Shown here piece by piece: positions 35,471 to 43,926 of a stretch of DNA of 64,000 nt. Source of the DNA: a bacterium (GTDB lineage Bacteria > Verrucomicrobiota > Verrucomicrobiia > Limisphaerales > J093); assembly GCA_021780105.1 (NCBI GenBank), contig JAJXZJ010000077.1, positions 41,677 through 105,676 on the forward strand, written 5' to 3'. The notes beneath the pieces were generated by a model. That model made no database searches. It had not been told where the DNA came from and was given only the letters and a program-made list of their open reading frames with translations. The translations under genes and the position numbers were made by a program. The number at the start of each line of letters is the position of its first letter. The stretch's first letter is position 1.

Positions 35471-37014
35471 ACCGCAATTGTGACAGGGGCAGGCACCCGC
35501 GTTGGCACATGAAAGCCGGGATGTTCCATGGCTGGCGGGCGGCAGTCATCTTGTGTTTCTGCATGGGCGTCACAGGTCTGGCTCAGTCGCCAGCCAAATC
35601 TGACTCGGAGCGGCTGCGGGAACTGGAGGAGATCGTGCGGCAACTGCGGCAGCAGAACCTATCGCTCCAAGAGCGTGTGGGGCAACTGGAGCGCGACAGG
35701 GGGAGGGCGCCGGCTGTGGTCAGTAATCAGTCATCAGTGGTCAGTAATCAGTCGGGCACGAACTCGGCCGGAAAAAGTTCGGCCGGTCTTGCTAAGCTGC
35801 TCACGACATCACCCGAGGCCGAGCAACCCATCGGCCGGCAAAGCCAGGTGGCGGATCGCGGTGCCTTCGAAGACGAGCAGGTCAGTGCGCCGAGGCCCGG
35901 GGACATCACGCTCGATCCGAAATACCGCGGCTTCTTCCCCATTCCGAACACACCAGTCCTGGTAAAAATCAACGCCAAACCGCGGGTGGATTTCATCGCC
36001 GATACTCACAACCCGGGAGACCCATCCCGCTTTCGACCGGGGCAATTTCCGACCGAAGGCAGTCCGGGCTACGGCGGCCCCTCGGAATTCAATGTCACCG
36101 CCCAGGGGTCGCGCCTCATGCTGGACGTTCGCGCGCCGGAAACGTCCGGCAGCCCGCGTTTCTACTACGAAAACGATTTCTTCGGCTCTTCGGGCAACTC
36201 CATGTCCCTGCACGTGCGTCACCTTTACGGCCAGGTCTATAACGTGGTCGTCGGTCAAACCTGGTCCACGTTCACAGATCCGGACGCGATTCCTGACACG
36301 GTGGATTATGAGGGGCCTAACTCAACCGTCCTGACCCGCCAGCCATTGGCCCGCTACATCCTACCGCTGACTGAGCATTGGCAGTTGAACTTCGGCATCG
36401 AACAGCCCAATTCGCAGGTGGACGTGGGGGCCTCCGGAGGCTCCGCCGTGAACCGTGCGCCCGATTTCGGCGCCAACGTCCGCTGGGAGAAGGCCGGCCT
36501 TGGACATGTTCAATTGTCCGGGGTGGCCCGCCTGCTGGGGATCACCGGCGGGACGAGCGGCAGCCAGGAGGTTTTCGGCGGCGGACTCAATCTGGCCGGG
36601 GCCCTGCGAGTCTTTGGCCAGGATACTGTGATCGGGCAAATTATGTACGGCAAAGGCCTCGGACACTACGGCCACGACAGCAGTGCATTTAACACCGATG
36701 CCGCGCTGGATGCGGCTGGAAGCCTGGTTGCGCTGCCCTATTTAGGGTTGGCAGGGAGTTATACGCACCATTGGAATGACCGGCTGCGGTCATCGCTGAC
36801 CTACGGTTACGTCACCGTGGATTACGAGGCCGGTGAAGCCGCGACCACTTACCACCGTACCCATTATGGCGCGCTGAACCTCATCTGGCAGCCGTTCCCG
36901 TTCAAGAACCTTAGCCTCGGCCTTGAGGGCTTGTACGGCGTCAACGAAGTGAAAAGCGGAGCCACGGCCGACGATTGGCGTGTGCAATTAGGGATCGTGT
37001 ACTCGCTGTTCTAA
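35467..37014 (+). CDS. DcaP-type outer-membrane porin
   Basis: The protein has 515 residues. An export signal lies at about 19-40 (AAVILCFCMGVTGLA). A coiled-coil trimerisation segment follows at about 45-80 (SERLRELEEIVRQLRQQNLS), then a linker. A barrel with the DcaP pattern (PRFYYENDFFG, then VVVGQTWSTFTDPDAIPDTV) follows, and the end is IVYSLF. DcaP porins pass dicarboxylates and similar anions. Translation is coupled to the BASS transporter. The linker contains a short duplicated SVVSNQS unit encoded by CAGTAATCAG-type repeats. Confidence 0.88.
   Translation: MNRNCDRGRHPRWHMKAGMFHGWRAAVILCFCMGVTGLAQSPAKSDSERLRELEEIVRQLRQQNLSLQERVGQLERDRGRAPAVVSNQSSVVSNQSGTNSAGKSSAGLAKLLTTSPEAEQPIGRQSQVADRGAFEDEQVSAPRPGDITLDPKYRGFFPIPNTPVLVKINAKPRVDFIADTHNPGDPSRFRPGQFPTEGSPGYGGPSEFNVTAQGSRLMLDVRAPETSGSPRFYYENDFFGSSGNSMSLHVRHLYGQVYNVVVGQTWSTFTDPDAIPDTVDYEGPNSTVLTRQPLARYILPLTEHWQLNFGIEQPNSQVDVGASGGSAVNRAPDFGANVRWEKAGLGHVQLSGVARLLGITGGTSGSQEVFGGGLNLAGALRVFGQDTVIGQIMYGKGLGHYGHDSSAFNTDAALDAAGSLVALPYLGLAGSYTHHWNDRLRSSLTYGYVTVDYEAGEAATTYHRTHYGALNLIWQPFPFKNLSLGLEGLYGVNEVKSGATADDWRVQLGIVYSLF
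35718..35753. repeat. Triple CAGTNATCAG repeat inside the porin linker
   Basis: GGTCAGTAATCAGTCATCAG is followed by a second GGTCAGTAATCAGT; the units encode VVSNQSSVVSNQS. Similar units lie after the regulator at 26165. The composition is far more A/T than its surroundings, suggesting a spacer repeat that entered the coding sequence in frame. Confidence 0.5.
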
Positions 37015-37175
37015 AAAGCGCCATGACTACGAACCGCAAAACGCCATTAGAACGCCGCCTGAATTACACGACATTACGAAACACTCAAACCTCAACAAAG
37101 CATAAAGGGTTGGCGCCTCAGGCCGTCCTGGCCCCGCCAGCCATCAATAAACAAAACCAACGAAAAGGAATACGA

Positions 37176-37883
37176 ATGAAACGACAGACCAATCAAATAA
37201 TGAACACATTCTTCGCGACGATCCTGGCCGCCAGCGTTGCTGTCCCGGCCTTGGCCGAATCGAAGAACAAACTCGACGCGCGCGTCCGCGACCTGACCGA
37301 CTACTTCGAAAAGGTGCAGAAGGACCCGGACACCGCCGTACCTGCCGAAATTCTGAGCAAAGCGGAGGGTTTGATCGTGATGCGCACCTACAAGGCCGGA
37401 TTCATCGTCGGGGTGGCCGGCGGTCACGGGGTGGCCCTCGTCAAGAATAAGACCACCGGCAAGTGGGGCCCGGTCGGCTTTCTCAAAAGCGGGGAAGGCA
37501 GCTTCGGCTTCCAGGCCGGCGGACAACGGAGCGACGTGATTCTCGTGCTGATGAACAGCGACGGCGTCAAGGTCCTGACCACTCCGAACCTGAAGCTGGG
37601 CGTGGACGTGCGGGCCACGGTGGGACCGAAAAGCGGCGGCGACCAGGCCAACTTCAAGACCGACCAGACCCCCGTTCTGGTTTACAGCGATACGCGGGGC
37701 GCCTATGGCGGTGCGTCGCTGGAGACCGGAGGCGTATTCCCGGACTCGGGCGACAACGAGGACTACTACGGCAAGAAACTCACCATGACCGAAATCGTCG
37801 TGGATGGAAAAGTCGAACCCACGGAGGCGGCCAAGCTGCTCGCCGGCAAGATCGAAGAGTACGCCAAACCGGCCAGGAAGTAG
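37176..37883 (+). CDS. Secreted SYLF-domain (lipid-binding) protein
   Basis: The protein has 235 residues. The start is fixed by AAGGA 8 bases before the ATG. A signal peptide (TFFATILAASVAVPALA) is followed by a SYLF/Ysc84-type domain (AEILSKAEGLIVMRTYKAGF, then GGQRSDVILVLMNSDGVKVL, then SDTRGAYGGASLETG). SYLF proteins bind phosphoinositides in eukaryotes; the bacterial role is unclear and probably envelope-related. The 160 bases upstream and the 166 downstream hold no gene; the downstream gap carries the GTCGGCTGGACGCCGGC repeat. Confidence 0.88.
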   Translation: MKRQTNQIMNTFFATILAASVAVPALAESKNKLDARVRDLTDYFEKVQKDPDTAVPAEILSKAEGLIVMRTYKAGFIVGVAGGHGVALVKNKTTGKWGPVGFLKSGEGSFGFQAGGQRSDVILVLMNSDGVKVLTTPNLKLGVDVRATVGPKSGGDQANFKTDQTPVLVYSDTRGAYGGASLETGGVFPDSGDNEDYYGKKLTMTEIVVDGKVEPTEAAKLLAGKIEEYAKPARK

Positions 37884-38049
37884 CTTCGTCCCAGGCAGCA
37901 CTCAACCGCCGCTCTAGAAATACAGCGCAAGTCGGCTGGACGCCGGCACCGCGAACAGGAAGATTTGCCGCCCTTCGGGCTTGGGCAGAACCGGAGTCCC
38001 GGGCGGCATGGCAACCAACAAAAGAACTTAAACATCAAGAAAGGATAGT

Positions 38050-38670
38050 ATGAAAAAGCAAACATTGTTCACAATCGTCACGGCGACTCTGCTGGCTTCC
38101 GCCACGCAGGCCTACACCCAAGAGCAACTCGCCACCAGCATGAAAGAGGTCCGCCTGGAAGCGGGCCAGACCCGGGATCAATTGGCGACGACCCTGGCCG
38201 CCCTGACCACACTCACCAAGCAGGAAAAGGGCGATCTCCGTCCGGCGTATGACGCCTTCACTGCGGAGGTCGCCAAGACCGAGACGGCGGCGACCACGAC
38301 CCGCACGCGGGTGGCTTGGATGCAGGGAGACGGCATGAAGTATTTCGAAGACTGGCAAAAAACCATCAGCAGCATCAACAACGCATCGCTCCGGAAGAAG
38401 TCGCAGAAACGGCTCGACGCCGTGAAGAAGAGTTACGGCAAGGTGACCGATGAGTTCAAGGAGGCGGCGGAGAAGTTCAAGCCCTTCCTGGCCGACCTCA
38501 CCGACATCCAGAAGGTGCTGTCCACCGACCTGACGGCCAAGGGGGTCAAGGGCCTGCGCAGCACGGTCAGTAGCGCGAACTCGAACTACAAGAGTGTCAA
38601 CCGGACCATCAACAGCGCCCTGGAGGAGATGAAGGGCATGGAGAAAGAGCTGTCGCCAGAAGCCAAGTAA
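38050..38670 (+). CDS. Exported DUF2959 protein
   Basis: The protein has 206 residues with a signal peptide (LFTIVTATLLASATQAYT) and then an almost wholly helical, charged domain typical of DUF2959 (KEVRLEAGQTRDQLATTLAA, then RVAWMQGDGMKYFEDWQK). AAAGGA precedes the ATG. Function is unknown; the family is periplasmic and coiled-coil-like. Together with the SYLF gene it may be an envelope-maintenance pair inserted among the catabolic genes. Confidence 0.85.
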   Translation: MKKQTLFTIVTATLLASATQAYTQEQLATSMKEVRLEAGQTRDQLATTLAALTTLTKQEKGDLRPAYDAFTAEVAKTETAATTTRTRVAWMQGDGMKYFEDWQKTISSINNASLRKKSQKRLDAVKKSYGKVTDEFKEAAEKFKPFLADLTDIQKVLSTDLTAKGVKGLRSTVSSANSNYKSVNRTINSALEEMKGMEKELSPEAK

Positions 38671-38769
38671 GTTCCAAACAAACCTGCCTGCTCACAAGCA
38701 ACGCCAGGATCGTTGGCGAGCAGTGCAAGCCGCCCTCCAGAACTAACTGGTTACTAAAACGGGAAAACT

Positions 38770-39945
38770 ATGACCGCACAAATGAAGCGCATCGCCATCA
38801 ATGTCGGCGGCGGGTATGTCGCGGGCCTCAACGCTGTCATTACCGGCGTCGTCCTCGCGGCCAACGAACTCGGGTGGGAAGTCGTCGGCATTCGCGACGG
38901 CTTTGACGGCCTGCTCGCCCCCGAGCGCTACCCGGACGGCGGTCTGCTCAAACTCACTGCGCAAATGGTGCAGAACCTCTCCGCGGGCGGTGGCGCCATC
39001 CTCGGTGATGCCACACGCACGGATCCCTTCCGCGTCCGGCAGGTGAACGCCGAGAACATGGTCGAGGAGGTGGACCGTTCCAGCGACCTGATTGCCAAGA
39101 CCGCTGCCGAACAGATTGACGCGGTCATTTCCGTCGTCGGCCCGCAAGCCTTGAGCATTCTCTTCCGGCTGCACCGGCAAGGGCTCCGGACTGTCGGCGT
39201 GCCGACTTCGGTCGAAAACGACGTGGCCGCGACCCAACTCTCCTTCGGATTCAACAGCGCCCTGAGCTTTGCGGTGGACATGCTCGAGCGCGTTCGGCAG
39301 GCGGCGCAATCGGCGCAGAAGATTGGTGTGGTCGAGGTCCTGGGAGAACACGCCGGCTGGCTGGCCCTGCAAGCTGGCATTGCCGTGTGCGCCGATGCGG
39401 TGCTGATCCCAGAGATTCCCTATGACCTCCAGCACGTTGCCGCGAAGCTCAGGGAAAAGCTCAAGGCGGGACGCGCCTCCGGCCTGGTGATCGTGGCCGA
39501 GGGAGCCCTGCCGCAAGACGGACGGCAAACCGTCGGAGAGGCGGCTGCGCCAGACTCACTCAAAGCCTTGCTTTCTCCGAGGGCCACTGGGGAGGGAGGC
39601 TCGCACGTCATCGAACGCTCCGGGCATGCCGCCCAGACAGTAGCGCTTCAACTTCAGCGGTTGACCGACCAGGCAACCTACCCGCTCGTCCTGGGCCCGT
39701 TAGTCAAAGGCGGACCGCCTACCGCCGTGGATCGGCAGCTCGGGCTCGCTTACGGTGCCGGGGCGGTGCGCGCGCTCAATGAGGATAAGAGCGGAGTGAT
39801 GGTGGCCTTCCAGCCGCCGGATCTGAAATTCGTGCCCCTGGCCGAGGCGATCAACAAGGTGCGCACCGTGCCCGACAATAGCGTATTCGTCCAGATTGCG
39901 CGGTCGCTGGGCATCTCACTGGGCGAAGGCGAGGTGAAATCATGA
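38770..39945 (+). CDS. Phosphofructokinase-fold protein with altered active site
   Basis: The protein has 391 residues and aligns along its length with 6-phosphofructokinases: INVGGGYVAGLNAVI, GGAILGDATRTDPFR, VVEVLGEHAGWLA, VLIPE, IVVAEGA, VLGPLVKGGPPTAVDR. Key residues differ. The GGDGS Mg/ATP loop is VVGPQAL. PKTIDND, with the catalytic Asp, is PTSVENDV. MGR is LGE. It may phosphorylate another substrate with another donor, or be inactive. Its stop overlaps the start of the GRE activase by 4 bases, so the two are made together. Confidence 0.8.
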   Translation: MTAQMKRIAINVGGGYVAGLNAVITGVVLAANELGWEVVGIRDGFDGLLAPERYPDGGLLKLTAQMVQNLSAGGGAILGDATRTDPFRVRQVNAENMVEEVDRSSDLIAKTAAEQIDAVISVVGPQALSILFRLHRQGLRTVGVPTSVENDVAATQLSFGFNSALSFAVDMLERVRQAAQSAQKIGVVEVLGEHAGWLALQAGIAVCADAVLIPEIPYDLQHVAAKLREKLKAGRASGLVIVAEGALPQDGRQTVGEAAAPDSLKALLSPRATGEGGSHVIERSGHAAQTVALQLQRLTDQATYPLVLGPLVKGGPPTAVDRQLGLAYGAGAVRALNEDKSGVMVAFQPPDLKFVPLAEAINKVRTVPDNSVFVQIARSLGISLGEGEVKS

Positions 39946-40901
39946 ATACACCAGCCGCGACCACCACGGTCCCCAAAGGCATCGTCCTGAACATCCAGCA
40001 TTTCTCCACGCACGACGGCCCGGGAATGCGGACCACCGTTTTTCTCAAGGGTTGCACGCTTCGCTGCAAATGGTGCAGCAATCCCGAGAGCATCAACCCC
40101 AAGCCTGAACTGGGCTACAATCTCAACAAGTGTATCGGCAAGGACCAATGCGGCTTTTGCCTCAAGGAATGCCCGGAGTCGGCCATCTTCAATGTGGATT
40201 CCGACACCAAGGTACGGATCAATTGGGATTTATGCACGAACTGCGGCAAATGCGTGCCGGTTTGCCCGCCCCAGTCGCTCTACCTCTTCGGGCAGGAAAT
40301 GACGGTGGACCAGGTGCTCGACGAGGTGGAGCAGGACAGCAGCTTCTACCGCGAATCCGGCGGCGGCCTCAGCCTCAGCGGCGGCGAGTGCCAGCTCCAG
40401 GCCGATTTCGCCGCGGCGTTGTTGGCCGGCGCCCACCAGCGCGGCATCAACACCGCCATCGAGACCGCGTTCAATGTCCCGTGGTCGCACGTGGAGAAGG
40501 TCCTGCCGCACGTGGACGTGGTGCTCCATGACCACAAGGTGACTCTTTCGGAGCGGCACAAGAAATGGACCGGCGTGGACAATAAGCGGATCCTGGAGAA
40601 CATGAAGCGGGCATACGAGACGTGGCCCGACAAAACGTTCATCGCCCGAACCCCGCTGATCCCGGGGGTGAACGACGACGAAGAGCACATCCGCGCGGTG
40701 CTGGCCTTCATCAAGCCCTACAAGAACGTGGTGGATTACGAACTCCTGCCCTATATGCGCTTCGGCGAGAGCAAATACGGATTCCTAGGCAAGGTTTACG
40801 AAATGCAGGACTTCAATCCTCCTTCGCCAGAATTGTTGGCGCGTTTGCGGGTGATCATCGCCGAGGCCTTCGGCCGCAGCCCCGGGCGCAAATCTTCCTA
40901 A
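39942..40901 (+). CDS. Glycyl radical enzyme activating enzyme (radical SAM)
   Basis: The protein has 319 residues. The radical SAM cluster motif CTLRCKWC uses Cys38, 42 and 45. Two ferredoxin-type [4Fe-4S] motifs follow (CIGKDQCGFCLKEC and CTNCGKCVPVC), as in activases of GRE dehydratases and decarboxylases but not of pyruvate formate-lyase. The SAM-binding GGE motif is in LSLSGGECQLQ. It installs the glycyl radical, presumably on Gly822 of the enzyme at 27412, the only GRE in the window. Overlap with the PFK-like gene implies coupled expression. Confidence 0.94.
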   Translation: MNTPAATTTVPKGIVLNIQHFSTHDGPGMRTTVFLKGCTLRCKWCSNPESINPKPELGYNLNKCIGKDQCGFCLKECPESAIFNVDSDTKVRINWDLCTNCGKCVPVCPPQSLYLFGQEMTVDQVLDEVEQDSSFYRESGGGLSLSGGECQLQADFAAALLAGAHQRGINTAIETAFNVPWSHVEKVLPHVDVVLHDHKVTLSERHKKWTGVDNKRILENMKRAYETWPDKTFIARTPLIPGVNDDEEHIRAVLAFIKPYKNVVDYELLPYMRFGESKYGFLGKVYEMQDFNPPSPELLARLRVIIAEAFGRSPGRKSS

Positions 40902-40918
40902 CCAAAACCATCCATCTT

Positions 40919-41599
40919 ATGCAGACTTTATATCTACCTCGCCTCGCCGGCCCTGAATCCACCGTCTGCGGGCAGATGCCCGGACAGCCTGAGTCTGGAA
41001 GCTCGTTCCCCAGCGGCCCCGTGATCACCATCACCGAGAACGCCCTGAAGTATATTTGCGAGCAGAGGGAAAGTCTCGGACTCCCGGTCAAGGGGATCCG
41101 GGTGAATGCCATCCCGCGCTCGGCGCTGCGGGCGGCTTATTCCTTGCGGTTCGTGCCGGCGGAGGAACCGGAATCCCCGACGGATTCCATCCAGTCCTTC
41201 GATGGCATCAATCTCTACGTCGCTCCGGACAGTGCATCCTATCTTGAAGGCGCGACCATTGACTTTGTGTTTCGATTGATCGGCAGTGAGTTGATAGTGG
41301 AAGCCCCCTTGCGGAAGTTGGACACGCCCGAAGGCCGCATTGCCGCGCGGATCCAACATGTTCTGGATGGGGTCGTCAATCCGTCGCTGGCCACGCATGG
41401 CGGCGGGGTCACCTTGATCGACTTCAAGGACAGCATCGCTTTCCTTGAACTGACGGGCGGTTGCCAGGGTTGCAGCATGGCCGACGCCACCTTGAAGAAC
41501 GGCGTCGAGACCGCCATCCGGGAAAGCGTCCCGGAAGTTCGGGAACTTAGGGACGTCACCGAGCACGCACAGGGAAGACATCCGTATTTTCCGCAGTGA
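40919..41599 (+). CDS. NfuA-like Fe-S cluster carrier
   Basis: The protein has 226 residues in two parts. Residues about 30-125 form an IscA/HesB-like domain without its cysteines (ITITENALKYICEQRESLGL). A C-terminal NifU domain at about 140-205 carries the Cys182-x-x-Cys185 motif (TGGCQGCSMADATLK). This is the layout of NfuA, which delivers [4Fe-4S] clusters under stress. It starts 17 bases after the activase, fitting a role in loading clusters into the activase and aconitase X. Confidence 0.88.
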   Translation: MQTLYLPRLAGPESTVCGQMPGQPESGSSFPSGPVITITENALKYICEQRESLGLPVKGIRVNAIPRSALRAAYSLRFVPAEEPESPTDSIQSFDGINLYVAPDSASYLEGATIDFVFRLIGSELIVEAPLRKLDTPEGRIAARIQHVLDGVVNPSLATHGGGVTLIDFKDSIAFLELTGGCQGCSMADATLKNGVETAIRESVPEVRELRDVTEHAQGRHPYFPQ

Positions 41600-41625
41600 A
41601 AGCCCATTCCAACCGACACACCAAC

Positions 41626-42537
41626 ATGAAGAGACACACTATGAAGCTCATAACTCCCAATTGCACCGCACTCCTTCTGGCTGCGCTGGGCTTCGCCGGC
41701 ATCGTGCCGTCCGCCTGTGCTCAAGATTCCGTTAACTCCTCCCGCCCACTCACCCTTGCACCCGCCGACGCTTCTTCCTCCGGCGGCGGCGCCTCGGGGT
41801 CTGCGGACGCGAAGGCCACTGAGGCCGAACTGGCCAAGAAAACCCTGAACCCGATCGCCGACCTGATCAGTGCGCCCTTCCAGAACAACTGGGACTTTGG
41901 GATCGGACCCTCCGATGCCATGAGATATACGCTCAACTTCCAGCCGGTCGTCCCGATTTCGCTCAACAAGGACTGGAACCTGATCAGCAGGACAATCTTG
42001 CCAACCATCTATCTCGAATCCACCGCGCCCGGCATCGGCTCTAAATTCGGTCTGGGTGACACCCTGCAAAGCTTCTGGTTGTCGCCCAAGCAACCCCCCG
42101 GCGGCTGGATCCTGGGGGCGGGACCGGCTTTGCTGCTTCCGACCGCCACGGACGGCGCCCTCGGCCAAGGCCAGTGGGGGGCGGGCCCGACTGTCGTCGT
42201 GCTGCGCCAGGACAAGGGGTTTACCTATGGCGTGCTGGCCAACCACGTCTGGTCATACGCCGGCTGGGGTGAGCAGAATGTCAACGCCACCTACCTCCAA
42301 CCCTTCTTTGGCTACACCACCAAGACTCTGACCAGTTTCTTTGTGAACACCGAATCCACCTACGACTGGCAAGGCGAGCAATGGACCGTGCCCGTGAACT
42401 TCATGGTCAATCAGATGGTCAAGGTGGGCAAACAGCCGATCAGCCTCCAACTGGGCTACCGCTATTATGCCGAGGGGCCCAGCGGGGGACCCGACTGGGG
42501 CCTTCGTTTCACGGTCACTTTCCTGTTCCCGAAATGA
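41626..42537 (+). CDS. Outer-membrane beta-barrel transporter
   Basis: The protein has about 303 residues. The signal peptide covers roughly the first 30 (LLLAALGFAGIVPSACA). Alternating strands typical of a barrel end in WGLRFTVTFLFPK, with a terminal aromatic-hydrophobic pattern for assembly. It resembles the bacterial proteins often labelled 'transporter (neuromedin U-like)', whose substrates are unknown. ATGs at 41626 and 41641 both fit. A 16-codon tail of a paralogue survives at 26801. Confidence 0.75.
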   Translation: MKRHTMKLITPNCTALLLAALGFAGIVPSACAQDSVNSSRPLTLAPADASSSGGGASGSADAKATEAELAKKTLNPIADLISAPFQNNWDFGIGPSDAMRYTLNFQPVVPISLNKDWNLISRTILPTIYLESTAPGIGSKFGLGDTLQSFWLSPKQPPGGWILGAGPALLLPTATDGALGQGQWGAGPTVVVLRQDKGFTYGVLANHVWSYAGWGEQNVNATYLQPFFGYTTKTLTSFFVNTESTYDWQGEQWTVPVNFMVNQMVKVGKQPISLQLGYRYYAEGPSGGPDWGLRFTVTFLFPK

Positions 42538-42598
42538 CCAAGCTCCATGGTGTGGCTGGTCAGGTCCAAGGAACGACCACATTGAGCCCCGTGACTTT

Positions 42599-43921
42599 GT
42601 GAGCTGGCTTCAGCGTTATCGTCTTTCCGATTACTTCAGAAGGTCGATCTGGGTTCTTCCTGTGCTGGGCATGGTGGTGGCCCTGGGGACCGTTCGGATC
42701 CTCCACGGGATCGAAACGGCGATGGGTTGGGAATCCTCGTTCGATCCGTCCACCACGCTGACGCTGCTGGGAACCCTGGCCTCGGCGATGTTCACGCTCA
42801 TCGTCTTTGTTTGTTCCGCACTCCTTATCACGGTGCAGCTCGCCGGCGCCCAGCTCACACCCCGTGTTATTGGTGTCGTGTTGCAGAACCGCTTCATGAA
42901 GCTCTCCGTGACGCTGTTTGTCTTCACCTTTACTTTCACGCTGGCGGCGCTGGTCCGAATCAAGGACGGCGTCCCTGCGCTCACCGCCCACGCCGCCGTT
43001 TACAGTTGTCTGGTGAGCTTGGGCGTCTTCTTCTACCTGGTGGACCGCGTATGTGCCGCGCTTCGACCGAGCGGGGCGTTGCGGTCGGTAGCCTGCTTGG
43101 GGCGCGAAGTGATCGAGGACGTCTATCCCCGGCGCCTCTCCGAGCCGCAGCGCGCCACACCGCCACCCGCCAAAGTCCTGAACGGGGAACCCCGATCCAC
43201 GGTCCCTAACCTCAGAGAAGGGGTCGTCCTCGCATTTGACCTGGAAGGACTCGTGTCCCTGGCCCAACGCGCGGACTGCGTGATTGAGATGGTGCCGCAA
43301 GTAGGCGATTTCGTGGCGGCTGACCAGCCCCTGTTCCGAATCTTCGGCGACGGAGCACCGCCACCAGCGGCGGTGCTTTACCAATCGGTGGCCGTGGGTT
43401 CCGAGCGAACCCTGCAGCAAGACCCGGCCTTTGCCTTCCGAATCATGGTGGACATCGCCTCGAAGGGGCTTTCCCCCGCGATCAACGACCCGACCACCGC
43501 GGTTCTGGCCATTGATCAGATTCAATACCTGCTCCGCCACATTGGCAGCCGCCACTTGGATACGGGGCATGCACAAGATGCGCAGGGCTCGGTTCGGCTT
43601 CTCTACCGGACGCCCGGCTGGAAAGACTTCGTTTACCTGGCAGTCACGGAGATACGTCAGTTTGGCGGCACGAGCATCCAGGTGGCTCGTCGGTTGCGGG
43701 CCATGCTGGAAAGCCTGATTCAGATTCTGCCTGAAGAGCGCACCGCCGTGCTTCGGCTGGAGCTGGACCTCCTGGATCGTTCCTCCAAACGATTCTTCGC
43801 CGACGCCGAAGACCGGGCGATGGCGGATGTCAGCGATGTTCAAGGTGTGGGGGGAAAGCCGGCCCTGAACGATGAGCGCCAGGAATACCGACCGCTCCCA
43901 GGCACGATACGCACAAGCTGA
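42599..43921 (+). CDS. DUF2254 integral membrane protein
   Basis: The protein has 440 residues from a GTG giving VSWLQRYRLSDYFRRSIWVL. There are four N-terminal membrane helices (about 15-170), then a soluble C-terminal domain with the family's GLSPAINDPTTAVLAIDQI segment. The function of DUF2254 is not established. It ends 5 bases before the AspT-type gene, so it belongs to the transport operon that follows. Confidence 0.82.
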   Translation: MSWLQRYRLSDYFRRSIWVLPVLGMVVALGTVRILHGIETAMGWESSFDPSTTLTLLGTLASAMFTLIVFVCSALLITVQLAGAQLTPRVIGVVLQNRFMKLSVTLFVFTFTFTLAALVRIKDGVPALTAHAAVYSCLVSLGVFFYLVDRVCAALRPSGALRSVACLGREVIEDVYPRRLSEPQRATPPPAKVLNGEPRSTVPNLREGVVLAFDLEGLVSLAQRADCVIEMVPQVGDFVAADQPLFRIFGDGAPPPAAVLYQSVAVGSERTLQQDPAFAFRIMVDIASKGLSPAINDPTTAVLAIDQIQYLLRHIGSRHLDTGHAQDAQGSVRLLYRTPGWKDFVYLAVTEIRQFGGTSIQVARRLRAMLESLIQILPEERTAVLRLELDLLDRSSKRFFADAEDRAMADVSDVQGVGGKPALNDERQEYRPLPGTIRTS

Positions 43922-43926
43922 CCATT

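Noticed and set aside
37884..38049. GCCGCCC...GGGCGGC pairing as a terminator after the SYLF gene
   Set aside because: The stem is only 7 bp, the loop is long, and there is no T-run.
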